Source: Naumannella halotolerans (GTDB taxonomy: Bacteria; Actinomycetota; Actinomycetes; Propionibacteriales; Propionibacteriaceae). Taken from it: a stretch of DNA of 64,000 bases. Where the stretch lies: positions 1 to 64,000 of the forward strand of contig NZ_SOAW01000002.1 of assembly GCF_004364645.1 (NCBI RefSeq), in the 5' to 3' direction. A model generated the notes under the pieces. The model was not told where the DNA came from. It ran no database searches and was given only the letters and a program-made list of their open reading frames with translations. The position numbers and the translations under genes were made by a program. Positions 25,926 through 34,479 of this stretch are shown here, one piece after another (positions within the stretch are counted from its first letter, which is position 1; every line of letters begins with the position of its first letter).

Positions 25926-26780
25926 TCAGTTCGCGCAGCCGGGGCCGGACCAGCTCCCGACATCGCGCCTGCCATCGGCGCTGTTCCCTGTGCTGATCAC
26001 AGTCCCATCGGCCCTGAGACCGAGAGTATGGGTCGAACCGGCAGCCACGGCGACGATCCGTTGCCAGCTCCCGACATCGCACTGCCCGTGACTGTTGTCC
26101 CCCACGGCGACAACCCGGCCGAGCGCATTGATACCCACGGTGTGATGGCTCCCGGCATCCACCGCCACGATGTCCTCCCAGGACTCGATGTCGCAGGCGC
26201 CAGCCGCGCCTGACCCGACTGCGACGACCCGTCCATCGCGACGCAGGCCCACGGTGTGCAGATACCCGGCGGAGCTGGCAGTGAGATCTCGCCAGTTCTC
26301 GACGGCGCATTGCCCCCGTTCGTTGTTCCCTGCCGCGATGGCCGATCCGTCCGCGCGGACACCGACCGAATGCCAGTCACCGCAAGTGACCGCCACGATT
26401 TCTCGCCAGGCTCGTACCTCACACGCCCCGTCGGCTGTGCGGCCAGTCGCGAGCACGGTGCCGTTGGCGGTGAGCCCCAGCGTGCGGCGCCAGCCCGCCG
26501 CCACCGAGATGACGTCTCGCCATTCGTGGACGTCGCACTGACGATCGTCACCCCAACCCGTCGCCAGCACCGTGCCATCGGCGCGGAGCCCGACGGTGTG
26601 CGACTTCCCGGTATTGGCTGCGGTATGGACATTGCCCGCCGCGACAGCAACGACGTCTCCCCAATGGCCGACTTCGCATTCACCAGCTCGGTTGTCACCG
26701 ACGGCCAAGACTGTGCCGTCCGGCCGTATGGCGACTGAGTGACGTCGGCCGGCCGCCAACACTGCTCCATGTCCACCCAT
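25926..26780 (-). CDS. RCC1-repeat (beta-propeller) protein
   Basis: The 284-residue protein is a run of about six RCC1-type units, each near VAAGxxHTVGLRADGTVLAxG: VLAAGRRHSVAIRPDGTVLA, SVAAGWRRTLGLTANGTVLA, VTCGDWHSVGVRADGSAIAA, SAGYLHTVGLRRDGRVVAV and VDAGSHHTVGINALGRVVAV. Between them is a C-[DE]-V-x-x-W spacer, so each unit has a single conserved cysteine and tryptophan. RCC1 propellers bind partners; bacterial copies are of unknown function. No signal peptide is obvious. The ATG at 26780 follows GGGAGGGGCC. Confidence 0.82.
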   Translation of the reverse strand: MGGHGAVLAAGRRHSVAIRPDGTVLAVGDNRAGECEVGHWGDVVAVAAGNVHTAANTGKSHTVGLRADGTVLATGWGDDRQCDVHEWRDVISVAAGWRRTLGLTANGTVLATGRTADGACEVRAWREIVAVTCGDWHSVGVRADGSAIAAGNNERGQCAVENWRDLTASSAGYLHTVGLRRDGRVVAVGSGAAGACDIESWEDIVAVDAGSHHTVGINALGRVVAVGDNSHGQCDVGSWQRIVAVAAGSTHTLGLRADGTVISTGNSADGRRDVGSWSGPGCAN

Positions 26781-27217
26781 GGCCCCTCCCTGCCGGGTCA
26801 GAATAGGCGACCTACTGCCCCGCAGGACGCGTGCCGTCCCGCCAATCGGGCCCTGCGGGAAACCGCTGGAGTGGCTCCAGACACAGAAAGCGGCGTCAGA
26901 TTCACCCATTTCACGATCTGGCGCCACTGTTACGGTGCACCCCCGGGACACAGTGGAACCGACTGTCGGATGGCAGGTGAGCTGCGCGGCTGCCGACGAG
27001 CGCCACGAACGCCGCTGATGGGTCGTCACGAACACGAGTCGTCACGAACACGAGTCGTCACGAACAGGGTCCACATCCAGCCCGTCATTCAGAACTGGCG
27101 CCGGGTGGTGGGCAGCGGCCCACACGATTCGATCCCCGAGTTTCGAGGTTCGGCTGGCACCTGGGGCGCGGAATGCCTACGCTTCGTTCAACAACCACGT
27201 GAGAAAAGACCCCCTGC
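26781..27217. other. 437-bp intergenic region between divergent genes
   Basis: No convincing gene is seen. Short frames here look like shadows. It should hold the promoters for the RCC1-repeat gene (minus) and the M28 peptidase gene (plus). The only structure noticed is the tandem repeat at 27024-27066. Confidence 0.5.
27024..27066. repeat. 16-bp tandem repeat, 2.7 copies
   Basis: CGTCACGAACACGAGT occurs at 27024-27039 and 27040-27055, with a partial third copy at 27056-27066. It lies in the divergent intergenic region about 150 bp upstream of the peptidase gene. Confidence 0.85.
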
Positions 27218-28582
27218 ATGACTTCCTCGGCGACAACCACCTGGCAGCACGGCTGCCGGGCTGCCGTCGTGTCCGCAGCCACCGCAGTCGTCCTCACCTC
27301 CGGAGTGGCGTTCGGGCCGGATGCCTCGGCTGCGCCGGTCGATCCGTACGAGTTCGCGGCAGCGGTCGATCGGGAGGCGATCTCCGACCATCTGGAGACC
27401 TTCCAGCAGATCGCCGATGAGAACGAGGGCAATCGCGCCGATGGCAGCCCGGGGGGCGTCGCCAGCGCGGACTACATCGTCCAGGTCCTGACCGAGGCCG
27501 GTTACGCCGTCGAGGTGCAGGAGTTCACCACCGAATCCGGCAGTGAGTCCGAAAACATCATCGCCTCCACCCCAACCGGTCGCGACGACAACGTCGCCGT
27601 CTTCGGTGCGCACTACGACAGCGTGCCCGAGGGGGCCGGGATGAACGACAACGCCAGCGGTACGGCAGCCCTGCTGCAGGTGGCGACCGAGCTGATCGCC
27701 ACCGAGCCGCTGAACAACCAGGTCCGCTTCACCTTCTGGGGTGCCGAGGAGACCGGCCTCGAGGGCTCGGCGGCCTATGTCGACTCACTCACCGATGCCG
27801 AGCTGGAATCCCTGATCGTCTACTACAACTACGACATGATCGGCTCCCCGAACTACCTGATCGGCGTGGAGGACGGAAAGGCCGACAGCTACAACGGTGC
27901 TCCTTTGACCGAGGGGTCGGCGGCGGCGATGGACCTGCAGACCGACTACTTCGACAGCATCGAGCAGCCCTGGCAGCCCTCGGAGATGTGCTGCACCGAT
28001 TACAACCCGTTCCATGACGCCGGCATCCCGATCGGTGGTCTCTACACCGGCGGCCGGGAGGCCCCGAAGACCGACGAGGAGTACGAGAAGTTCGGCGGCG
28101 TGGCCGGTGAGTTCCCGGACCCGAACTACCACACCGCCGGTGACGACCTGGCGAATGTGAGCCTGGAGGCGATCGACATCAACACCGGGGTGATCGCCTT
28201 CGCCGCGGCCTCCCTCGGCGCCTCCTCGGAGTCGATCAACGGCATCGCGCCGACCGAACCGACGACCAGCCCCAGCGGATCACCGAGCAGCTCCGGGTCC
28301 GTGCCGCCATCGACCAGCCCGTCGACCCCGACGAGCCCACCGAGCAGCCCGCCCACCACGAGTAGCCCGCCGACCTCGAGCAGCACCAGCCCGGAACCGT
28401 CGGCGACGCCCACCCCGGTGCGCAGCACCGCCCCCACGACCCCCAGCCCGGAACCGGTACCGGACCGGAAGCCCTTCAGCGGTTCCATGGCCGAGACCGG
28501 CGCGCCCGCCCTGGCCGTCATCGGGGCCGGGGCCTTGGCTGCCCTGACGGCCGGCACTCTGCTGCTGCGCCGACGTCCCTGA
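27218..28582 (+). CDS. Secreted, wall-anchored M28 family aminopeptidase
   Basis: The 454-residue precursor has a signal peptide (about 1-40, ending DASAAP), a zinc aminopeptidase domain (about 50-340) with metal ligands in FGAHYDSVPEGAGMNDNASG, FTFWGAEETGLEGS and the C-terminal PNYHTAGDD, and a Ser/Pro/Thr stalk (about 345-425). The C-terminal sorting signal is MAETG, a hydrophobic helix, then RRRP, a variant of the LAxTG signal used by actinobacterial class E sortases. It resembles Streptomyces leucine aminopeptidase. The ATG at 27218 has a weak ribosome site. Confidence 0.9.
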   Translation: MTSSATTTWQHGCRAAVVSAATAVVLTSGVAFGPDASAAPVDPYEFAAAVDREAISDHLETFQQIADENEGNRADGSPGGVASADYIVQVLTEAGYAVEVQEFTTESGSESENIIASTPTGRDDNVAVFGAHYDSVPEGAGMNDNASGTAALLQVATELIATEPLNNQVRFTFWGAEETGLEGSAAYVDSLTDAELESLIVYYNYDMIGSPNYLIGVEDGKADSYNGAPLTEGSAAAMDLQTDYFDSIEQPWQPSEMCCTDYNPFHDAGIPIGGLYTGGREAPKTDEEYEKFGGVAGEFPDPNYHTAGDDLANVSLEAIDINTGVIAFAAASLGASSESINGIAPTEPTTSPSGSPSSSGSVPPSTSPSTPTSPPSSPPTTSSPPTSSSTSPEPSATPTPVRSTAPTTPSPEPVPDRKPFSGSMAETGAPALAVIGAGALAALTAGTLLLRRRP

Positions 28583-28640
28583 CACCCGTCGATCCTGACA
28601 CCCGTCGGTCCTGACACCCGTCGGTCCTGACACCCGTCGG
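28577..28640. repeat. Four 16-bp tandem repeats over the M28 stop codon
   Basis: CCTGACACCCGTCGRT occurs at 28577-28592, 28593-28608, 28609-28624 and 28625-28640, with a decayed fifth copy after. The peptidase TGA (28580-28582) is inside the first copy. Nothing else is recognised before 28720. Confidence 0.9.
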
Positions 28641-28719
28641 TCTTGACAATCGTCGTCGCTGAGAACCGGCCCGCCCTCGGCGCCCGGTCGTCACTGACAA
28701 CCCGGCATCCTTGGGCCTG

Positions 28720-29037
28720 TCAGATCAGGACGAACACGATCAACCCGACCAGCAGCATCACCACGGCAGTGATCGTCAGCCGTCGCGGGAACCGGTGGTA
28801 GCCGACCAGCACCCAGACGACGCCGGTCGCGACCAGGAACAGCAACAAGCCCAGCGATCCCCAGAACAGTCCCGGCAGGACATTCGAGGCCTCGGTGCAG
28901 TCCAGCAGGCAGCCTTGCCAACCGGCCGCCATCAACAACGCCGTGACCGACACCGGCACGATCAGCACCAGCAGAGCGCCCAGGCCGCAGACCACGGCCC
29001 ACGGAACCGACGTGGATCGGGCTTCGGCTGACGGCAC
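28720..29037 (-). CDS. Three-helix membrane protein of unknown function
   Basis: The 105-residue product has membrane spans at about 13-37, 55-77 and 85-104 (LTITAVVMLLVGLIVFVLI). Cysteines in the first loop (GCLLDC) may form a disulfide outside the membrane. No family is recognised. The GTG at 29037 is the best start; the ribosome site is weak. It is the last gene of the minus-strand run that includes the transglutaminase. Confidence 0.55.
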   Translation of the reverse strand: MPSAEARSTSVPWAVVCGLGALLVLIVPVSVTALLMAAGWQGCLLDCTEASNVLPGLFWGSLGLLLFLVATGVVWVLVGYHRFPRRLTITAVVMLLVGLIVFVLI

Positions 29038-29111
29038 GGCGATGAGGATACGCCGAGTCGGCTGGCAAGGGGCTACGGATCGGCTGTGCAACCGCTCAGC
29101 GAACAGACACC

Positions 29112-29954
29112 TCAGGCCAGCCGGGTGACCTCCACGGTGACTGCCAGATCGGTCGAGCGGGAACCGGTGAAGATCCCCTTCAGCGGCGGTACGTCGGAGT
29201 AGTCGCGGCCGACCCCGACCGTCACATGCCGCTCGTTCACCAGGTTGTTGTTGGTCGGGTCGATCGACCACCACTCCCCGGTCCAGGCCTCCACCCACGC
29301 ATGGGACTCACCGAGGACCGCATCGCCGATGTCGGCATTGGGCCGCGGATGCAGATAACCCGACACGTACCGGCTGGGCACACCGATCGACCGCAACATC
29401 AGCAGTGTCAGGTGGGCGTAGTCCTGGCAGACGCCCTTGCGTTCGGCGAAGGCCTCCACCGCCGAGGTGTGCACCGCGGTGGCTCCGGGTACGTAGCTCA
29501 TCTGCTCATGCACCCATTCGGAGATCGCCACCACCGTGTCGGCCGGGGAATCGGTCTCCCGCCGGATCTTCCGGGCGGCGGTCGCCAGCTGCCGGTTCAC
29601 CGGGACGTACTTGGTCGGCACCAGCAACTCGTTGAACCGGTCGCCGACCTCGTCATTGTCGATGTCGGACCAGCTGCCCTCGATCGGTCCCCGGGTCGGC
29701 TCGGTCTCCACGATCGAGGACCCGACGACCTCCAGCGAGGTGTGCGGTGCGTGCAGGTCGAAGGCGGTGACGGCGCTGCCCCAGTAGTCGGTGTAACGGT
29801 ACGCACGGGTCGATGGGGTGGTCTCCACCCGGTTCAGCACCACGTTCTGCCGCGAGTCGCTGCGCGGGGTCAACCGCGCCTCGTTGAACGACGAATGGAC
29901 CGGTTGTCCGTACTCGAAGCCGGTGGTGTGCACCACCCGCAGTCGCCAGCTCAC
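29112..29954 (-). CDS. Transglutaminase-like family protein
   Basis: The 280-residue protein has a beta N-terminal domain (LRVVHTTGFEYGQPVHSSFN) and a transglutaminase/protease core with the catalytic triad visible: Cys in ERKGVCQDYAHL, His in GESHAWVEAW and Asp in WWSIDPTNN. Such proteins are thought to be cysteine proteases or amidases rather than cross-linkers. It overlaps the alpha-E gene by 4 bp (GTGA), so these and the ATP-grasp gene form one operon. This three-gene set recurs across bacteria and has been proposed, from gene context, to make and cut a small peptide; that is not proven here. Confidence 0.9.
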   Translation of the reverse strand: MSWRLRVVHTTGFEYGQPVHSSFNEARLTPRSDSRQNVVLNRVETTPSTRAYRYTDYWGSAVTAFDLHAPHTSLEVVGSSIVETEPTRGPIEGSWSDIDNDEVGDRFNELLVPTKYVPVNRQLATAARKIRRETDSPADTVVAISEWVHEQMSYVPGATAVHTSAVEAFAERKGVCQDYAHLTLLMLRSIGVPSRYVSGYLHPRPNADIGDAVLGESHAWVEAWTGEWWSIDPTNNNLVNERHVTVGVGRDYSDVPPLKGIFTGSRSTDLAVTVEVTRLA

Positions 29955-30922
29955 AGCTCTCCCTCCACAACGATGTCCTCGACGCCGGTGCCGGCATCGC
30001 TCCAGGCCACCCAGGGAGCGGCGTGGAAGTACTGCAGGGCGATCGCCTCGTTCACCTGCCGGGTCGACTCGCGCAGCGACAGCAACCGCTCCTGCAGACC
30101 GTCCAGCAGGTCGGTCGGTTGCAGGAACTCCAGTTCGCTACGGGTCCGGCCGAGCAGTCGCTGCGCCTCGGCCCGCTGCCCGACCCGGCTGTAGGGCCGG
30201 TGGTCCAACTCGTCCAGACAGGTCTCGGCCAACCGGAACGCATGGAAGACCGAGCGCGGGAACAACCGGTCCAGCAACATGAACTGCACGATCCGGGAGG
30301 CATCCAGTGCACCCCGGGTGGTCCGCAGGTACGTGTCATGGGCGCCGGCCGAGCGCAACAAGGTGACCCAGGCCGGCGACGACGGTCGGTCACCGGCGCG
30401 CGAGAGCAGCAACCGGACCATCATGTCGGCCCGTTCGATCGAGCGCCCGAGCAGCAGGAACCGGTAGCCGTCGTCACGGGACAGGGTGGAGTCGGCCAAT
30501 CCGGCGAACATCGCGGCCCGTTCCTCGACATAGGTGAAGAACTGCGCCGGACCGAGCCGACGGGCCAGCCGCTGCCGATCACCGAGCGCGTTGTAGGTCG
30601 TGTTCAGGCATTCCCACATCTCCGAGGAGGTCACCTCCCGGGCCGAGCGGGCGTTCTCCCGGGCGGCGCCGAGGCATTCGACGATCGACCCGGCCTGCCC
30701 ATGGGAGTAGGCGACCAGCTCGGTCAGCGACCACACGTCGAGCTCCTCGTCGGGCGGCTCGATGCCCAGCACCCGCAGCAGCACCCGGGAGGTGAAGTCG
30801 GGGTTGGCGGTCGGATCCTCCAGCAACTGGTGCACGGTCACGTCGAGGATCCGGGCGGTGTCATCGGCCCGTTCCACATAGCGACCGATCCAGTACAGCG
30901 ATTCGGCATTGCGCGCGAGCAC
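29951..30922 (-). CDS. Alpha-E domain protein (DUF403)
   Basis: The 323-residue all-helical protein begins MLARNAESLYWIGRYVERAD, the hallmark of the alpha-E domain, and carries FLLLGRSIERADMMVRLLLS near the middle. Members are always found with circularly permuted ATP-grasp enzymes and often a transglutaminase, as here. Its biochemical role is unknown. The GTG at 30922 comes 3 bp after the ATP-grasp stop, and its 3' end overlaps the transglutaminase start. Confidence 0.93.
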   Translation of the reverse strand: MLARNAESLYWIGRYVERADDTARILDVTVHQLLEDPTANPDFTSRVLLRVLGIEPPDEELDVWSLTELVAYSHGQAGSIVECLGAARENARSAREVTSSEMWECLNTTYNALGDRQRLARRLGPAQFFTYVEERAAMFAGLADSTLSRDDGYRFLLLGRSIERADMMVRLLLSRAGDRPSSPAWVTLLRSAGAHDTYLRTTRGALDASRIVQFMLLDRLFPRSVFHAFRLAETCLDELDHRPYSRVGQRAEAQRLLGRTRSELEFLQPTDLLDGLQERLLSLRESTRQVNEAIALQYFHAAPWVAWSDAGTGVEDIVVEGEL

Positions 30923-30925
30923 CGG

Positions 30926-32779
30926 TCACTCCCCCTTCGCGGTCGTGGCGACCGAATCGGCCACCGAGCCCGATCGGCCCGCTGTCCGTGGGGTCTCCGA
31001 GGGAGAATCGGGCGCCGACCGTACCTGTTGTTGCTGTTCCTGCTGCTGTTGCTGGCTGGCGGTCAGATCCCGGCCGAACTCGGCGGTGGCCAGTTCCGGC
31101 GGATCGCTGACCACTTCGTCGCCGGCGAGTTCCTGTTCCTCCCGCGAGGCCCGCGTCGCGAGCACCCAGGTGTCCTTCGAACCGCCTCCCTGGGAGGAGT
31201 TCACCACCAGCGACCCCTCCGGCAGGGCGACCCGGGTGAGGCCACCGGGCAGCACCCAGACGTCCTCACCGTCGTTCACCGCGAACGGCCGGAGATCGAC
31301 ATGCCGGGGCACCAGATCATTGCCGATCCGGGTCGGTACGGTCGACAGCTGCATCACCGGCTGGGCAATCCAGTCACGCGGATCGGCCTTGATCTTGCGG
31401 GCCAGGGTCTCCAGTTCCTTCGCCGTGGCGTCGGGGCCGAAGACGATCCCGTACCCGCCGGAGCCCTCGACCGGCTTGATCACCAACTCCGTGATCCGGT
31501 CCAACACCTCCTCGCGCTCGTCGTCGAGCCAGCAGCGCAGGGTGTCGACATTGGGCAACTGCATCTTCTCGCCCAGGTAGTAGTCGATCATCTCCGGTAC
31601 GTAGGTGTAGACCAGTTTGTCGTCGCCGACGCCGTTGCCGACTGCGGAGGAGATCACCACATTGCCTGCCCGGGCGGCGTTCACCAGCCCGGCCACGCCG
31701 AGCACCGAGTTCGGCCGGAACTGCAGCGGATCGAGGAACTCGTCGTCCACCCGGCGATAGATCACGTCGACCTGTCGCTCCCCTTCAGTGGTCCGCATGT
31801 AGACGGTGTTGTCCCGGCAGAAGAGGTCGCGGCCCTCGACCAGTTCGACACCCATCTGCCGCGCCAGCAGGGAATGTTCGAAATAGGCGGAGTTGAACAC
31901 CCCGGGGGTGAGCACGACCACCGTCGGGTCGGCCTCGTTGGTCGCCGAGGCGGCACGCAGCGCGCGCAGCAGGTGGCTGGCGTAGTCGCCGACCGTGCGT
32001 ACCCGGTGGGAGGAGAACAGGTCGGGGAAGGTACGGGCCATCGTCCGCCGGTTCTCCATCACATAGGAGACTCCCGAGGGGCTGCGCAGATTGTCCTCCA
32101 ACACCCGGAAGGTGCCCTCGGCATCGCGGATCAGGTCGATGCCGGCGACGTGGATGCGTACCCCGTTGGGCGGCTGGATACCGGCCGCGGCGCGGTGGAA
32201 GTGGGCGCAGCTGGTGATCAACCGGCGCGGCAGGACGCCGTCGCGGACGATGTTCTGTTCGCTGTAGATGTCGTCCAGGAAGGCCTCCAGCGCCTTCACC
32301 CGCTGGGTGATGCCACGCTCCAGGCGGGACCATTCCGCGGCCGCGATGACCCGTGGGACGAGGTCGAGCGGGAAGGGCCGTTCGGCACCGGAGAGGGAGA
32401 AGGTGATGCCCTGATCGATGAACGCGCGGCCCAGGGCATCGGCCCGGGTCTCCAGGTCGGCAGCATCGGCCGGGGCGAGGGCGGAGTAGACCCCTTTGTA
32501 GGCCGGGCGTACCTCACCCTCGGCGTCGAACATCTCGTCATAGGCCGCGCGATAACTCTCGACGTCCCAGTAACCCTCGAAGGATCCGTCGATCCTCGGT
32601 GCCGCCTTGGTGGAGGATCGCTGCCGCTGGGACTGCGATCCGCCACGCCCGGACCGGGACTGGGATTGCGAGGACTTCTTCGTCTTGGCGCCGGTTTCCG
32701 CCTTCTTCGCTGCCGTCGTCTTCGTGGCAGGCGCCCGGCGGCCGGACTTCTGACCTGATCGAGGTGTCGCAGGACTCAC
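30926..32779 (-). CDS. Circularly permuted type 2 ATP-grasp protein
   Basis: The 617-residue protein has a basic, low-complexity tail at the N-terminus (about 1-65, rich in Lys/Ala/Ser/Gln: KTTAAKKAETGAKTKKSSQS), then the conserved ATP-grasp domain. Landmarks are YWDVESYRAAYDEMFDAEG, IHVAGIDLIRDAEG, VLEDNLRSPSGVSYVMENRR, ELVEGRDLFCRDN and VIKPVEGSGGYGIVFGPDA, the ATP-binding loop near residue 430. It likely joins a carboxylate to an amine. A Gln-rich C-terminus (SQQQQQEQQQQ) ends it. The start is the GTG at 32779. It is first in the operon with alpha-E and transglutaminase genes. Confidence 0.92.
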   Translation of the reverse strand: MSPATPRSGQKSGRRAPATKTTAAKKAETGAKTKKSSQSQSRSGRGGSQSQRQRSSTKAAPRIDGSFEGYWDVESYRAAYDEMFDAEGEVRPAYKGVYSALAPADAADLETRADALGRAFIDQGITFSLSGAERPFPLDLVPRVIAAAEWSRLERGITQRVKALEAFLDDIYSEQNIVRDGVLPRRLITSCAHFHRAAAGIQPPNGVRIHVAGIDLIRDAEGTFRVLEDNLRSPSGVSYVMENRRTMARTFPDLFSSHRVRTVGDYASHLLRALRAASATNEADPTVVVLTPGVFNSAYFEHSLLARQMGVELVEGRDLFCRDNTVYMRTTEGERQVDVIYRRVDDEFLDPLQFRPNSVLGVAGLVNAARAGNVVISSAVGNGVGDDKLVYTYVPEMIDYYLGEKMQLPNVDTLRCWLDDEREEVLDRITELVIKPVEGSGGYGIVFGPDATAKELETLARKIKADPRDWIAQPVMQLSTVPTRIGNDLVPRHVDLRPFAVNDGEDVWVLPGGLTRVALPEGSLVVNSSQGGGSKDTWVLATRASREEQELAGDEVVSDPPELATAEFGRDLTASQQQQQEQQQQVRSAPDSPSETPRTAGRSGSVADSVATTAKGE

Positions 32780-32918
32780 CCCGCCATCATGCCAAGGCTC
32801 GCCACCCGTTGGGCGCGAACGCACGAATCGGCGCGCCGTGGAGTTGCCTGCGCAACGGCCGAGGCCGGTCGGCCGGATCGGCCGACCGGCCTCGGACCGA
32901 TCTGGGTGAAGTCTGGTG

Positions 32919-34331
32919 CTACATCAGCCAGACGTAGCGGATGATCAACAGCGCGGCGAGCAGGTAGAGCAGCCAGCTCGCCTCACGCCAACGACCGGTG
33001 AGGACCTTGATCAAGGCGTAGCTGATGATGCCGAAGGAGACGCCATTGGCGATCGAGTAGGTGAACGGCATGGCGAAGATCGTCAGGAACGCCGGCAGTG
33101 CCTCGCCGATGTCGTCCAGATCGACGTGTTTGACACCCTCGAGCATGATCGCGCCGACGATGATCAACGCCGGGGCGGTCGCCGCACTGGGCACCACCCC
33201 GATCAACGGCCAGAAGAACATCGCCACCACGAACAGTGCGGCGGTGGTGATCGCGGTCAGACCGGTACGGCCGCCCTCCTCGACACCGGCCGCCGACTCG
33301 ACATAGGCGGTGGTGGTGGAGGTGCCCATCATGGCGCCGAACATCGCGGCCAGCCCGTCCATCGAGAACAGGGTCTTCGCCCGCGGCATGTCACCGTGCT
33401 CATCGACGTACCCCGATCGCTGGGCGAGGCCGGTGAGCGTACCCGTGGCATCGAAGAAGTCGACCACGAAGAAGGTCAGCACCACGGTGACCGCACCGAC
33501 CAGCAGGGTCTCGTGGTTGAGCAGTGCGCCGAAGTCCATCTTGAAGGCGATGTCACCGGGCCAGAACGGGGCGGCGACGATGCCGTCGGTGAAACCGGCG
33601 AAGGAGGTGTTGTCGGTGTAGACCGGCAGCCGGAAGACGATCGCCACCACGGTGGTGGCGAGGATTCCCCAGAGGATGGCACCGGTGACCCGCAGCTTCA
33701 TCAGCACTGCGGTCAGCACCAGACCGACGAGCGCCAACCAGACCGGCGCCTGGCGGATGTCACCGAGGGCGACGAAGGTGGACTCGTCGGCGACCACGAT
33801 GCCGGCGTTCTTCATCCCGATCAGCGCCAGGAAACCACCGATGCCGGCGGTGATCGCCATCTTCAGCGACATCGGCAGCGCCTTCACGATCGCCCGCCGG
33901 GCACCGACCACGCTGAGGACCACGAACAGCACGCCGGAGATGAACACCGCAGCCAGCGCGGCCTGCCAGGTGTAACCCATGCCGAGCACGACGGTGAACG
34001 CGAAGAAGGCATTCAGCCCCATGCCGGGCGCCTGGGCGAACGGATAGCGGGCGACCAGGCCCATCACCAGCGAGCCGAAGGCGGCGGCGACACAGGTGGT
34101 GATCACCAACTGGGTGAAGATGTTGTCCACCCCGTCGACCACGATCGCGCTGGAGAGCACATCGGGATTGACGAAGATGATGTACGACATCGCCAGGAAG
34201 GTCGTCAGACCGGCGCGCAGCTCCCGCGGGACCGTGGAGGCCGCTGCGCTGATCCCGAAATAGCGGTCGATCAACGACGGCGCCTTCGGCGGCGCGGGCG
34301 ATCCGGCCGGTTCGTTCTCGATCTTCGTCAC
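32919..34331 (-). CDS. NCS2 family purine permease (AzgA-like)
   Basis: The 470-residue protein has 12-14 transmembrane helices. Family signatures are GLTTFLAMSYIIFVNPDVL near residue 40, QAPGMGLNAFFAFTVV near 100, FFVVDFFDATGTLTGLA near 275 and GTSTTTAYVESAAGVEEGGR near 330. These fit bacterial adenine/guanine/hypoxanthine permeases. I start at the GTG at 34331, which has AGGAG seven bases upstream; an ATG at 34367 is possible but has a poor site. No purine riboswitch was seen in the 148-bp gap upstream. Confidence 0.92.
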   Translation of the reverse strand: MTKIENEPAGSPAPPKAPSLIDRYFGISAAASTVPRELRAGLTTFLAMSYIIFVNPDVLSSAIVVDGVDNIFTQLVITTCVAAAFGSLVMGLVARYPFAQAPGMGLNAFFAFTVVLGMGYTWQAALAAVFISGVLFVVLSVVGARRAIVKALPMSLKMAITAGIGGFLALIGMKNAGIVVADESTFVALGDIRQAPVWLALVGLVLTAVLMKLRVTGAILWGILATTVVAIVFRLPVYTDNTSFAGFTDGIVAAPFWPGDIAFKMDFGALLNHETLLVGAVTVVLTFFVVDFFDATGTLTGLAQRSGYVDEHGDMPRAKTLFSMDGLAAMFGAMMGTSTTTAYVESAAGVEEGGRTGLTAITTAALFVVAMFFWPLIGVVPSAATAPALIIVGAIMLEGVKHVDLDDIGEALPAFLTIFAMPFTYSIANGVSFGIISYALIKVLTGRWREASWLLYLLAALLIIRYVWLM

Positions 34332-34479
34332 GGGCAGACTCCTCAGACGATCCTGCGCCTCGGCCATTCTCCGAGGTCTGGTGATCGGAGATTAGGACTG
34401 AAATGTGTCAGGCATATGTCATGGGCGCATCACTTCGGAACCAGTTCCGCCCGCCTCATCGATCCCGCCCGGATGCCGA

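Noticed and set aside
30023-32758. 911-codon plus-strand open frame
   Set aside because: Antisense shadow of the alpha-E and ATP-grasp genes, whose families are clear.
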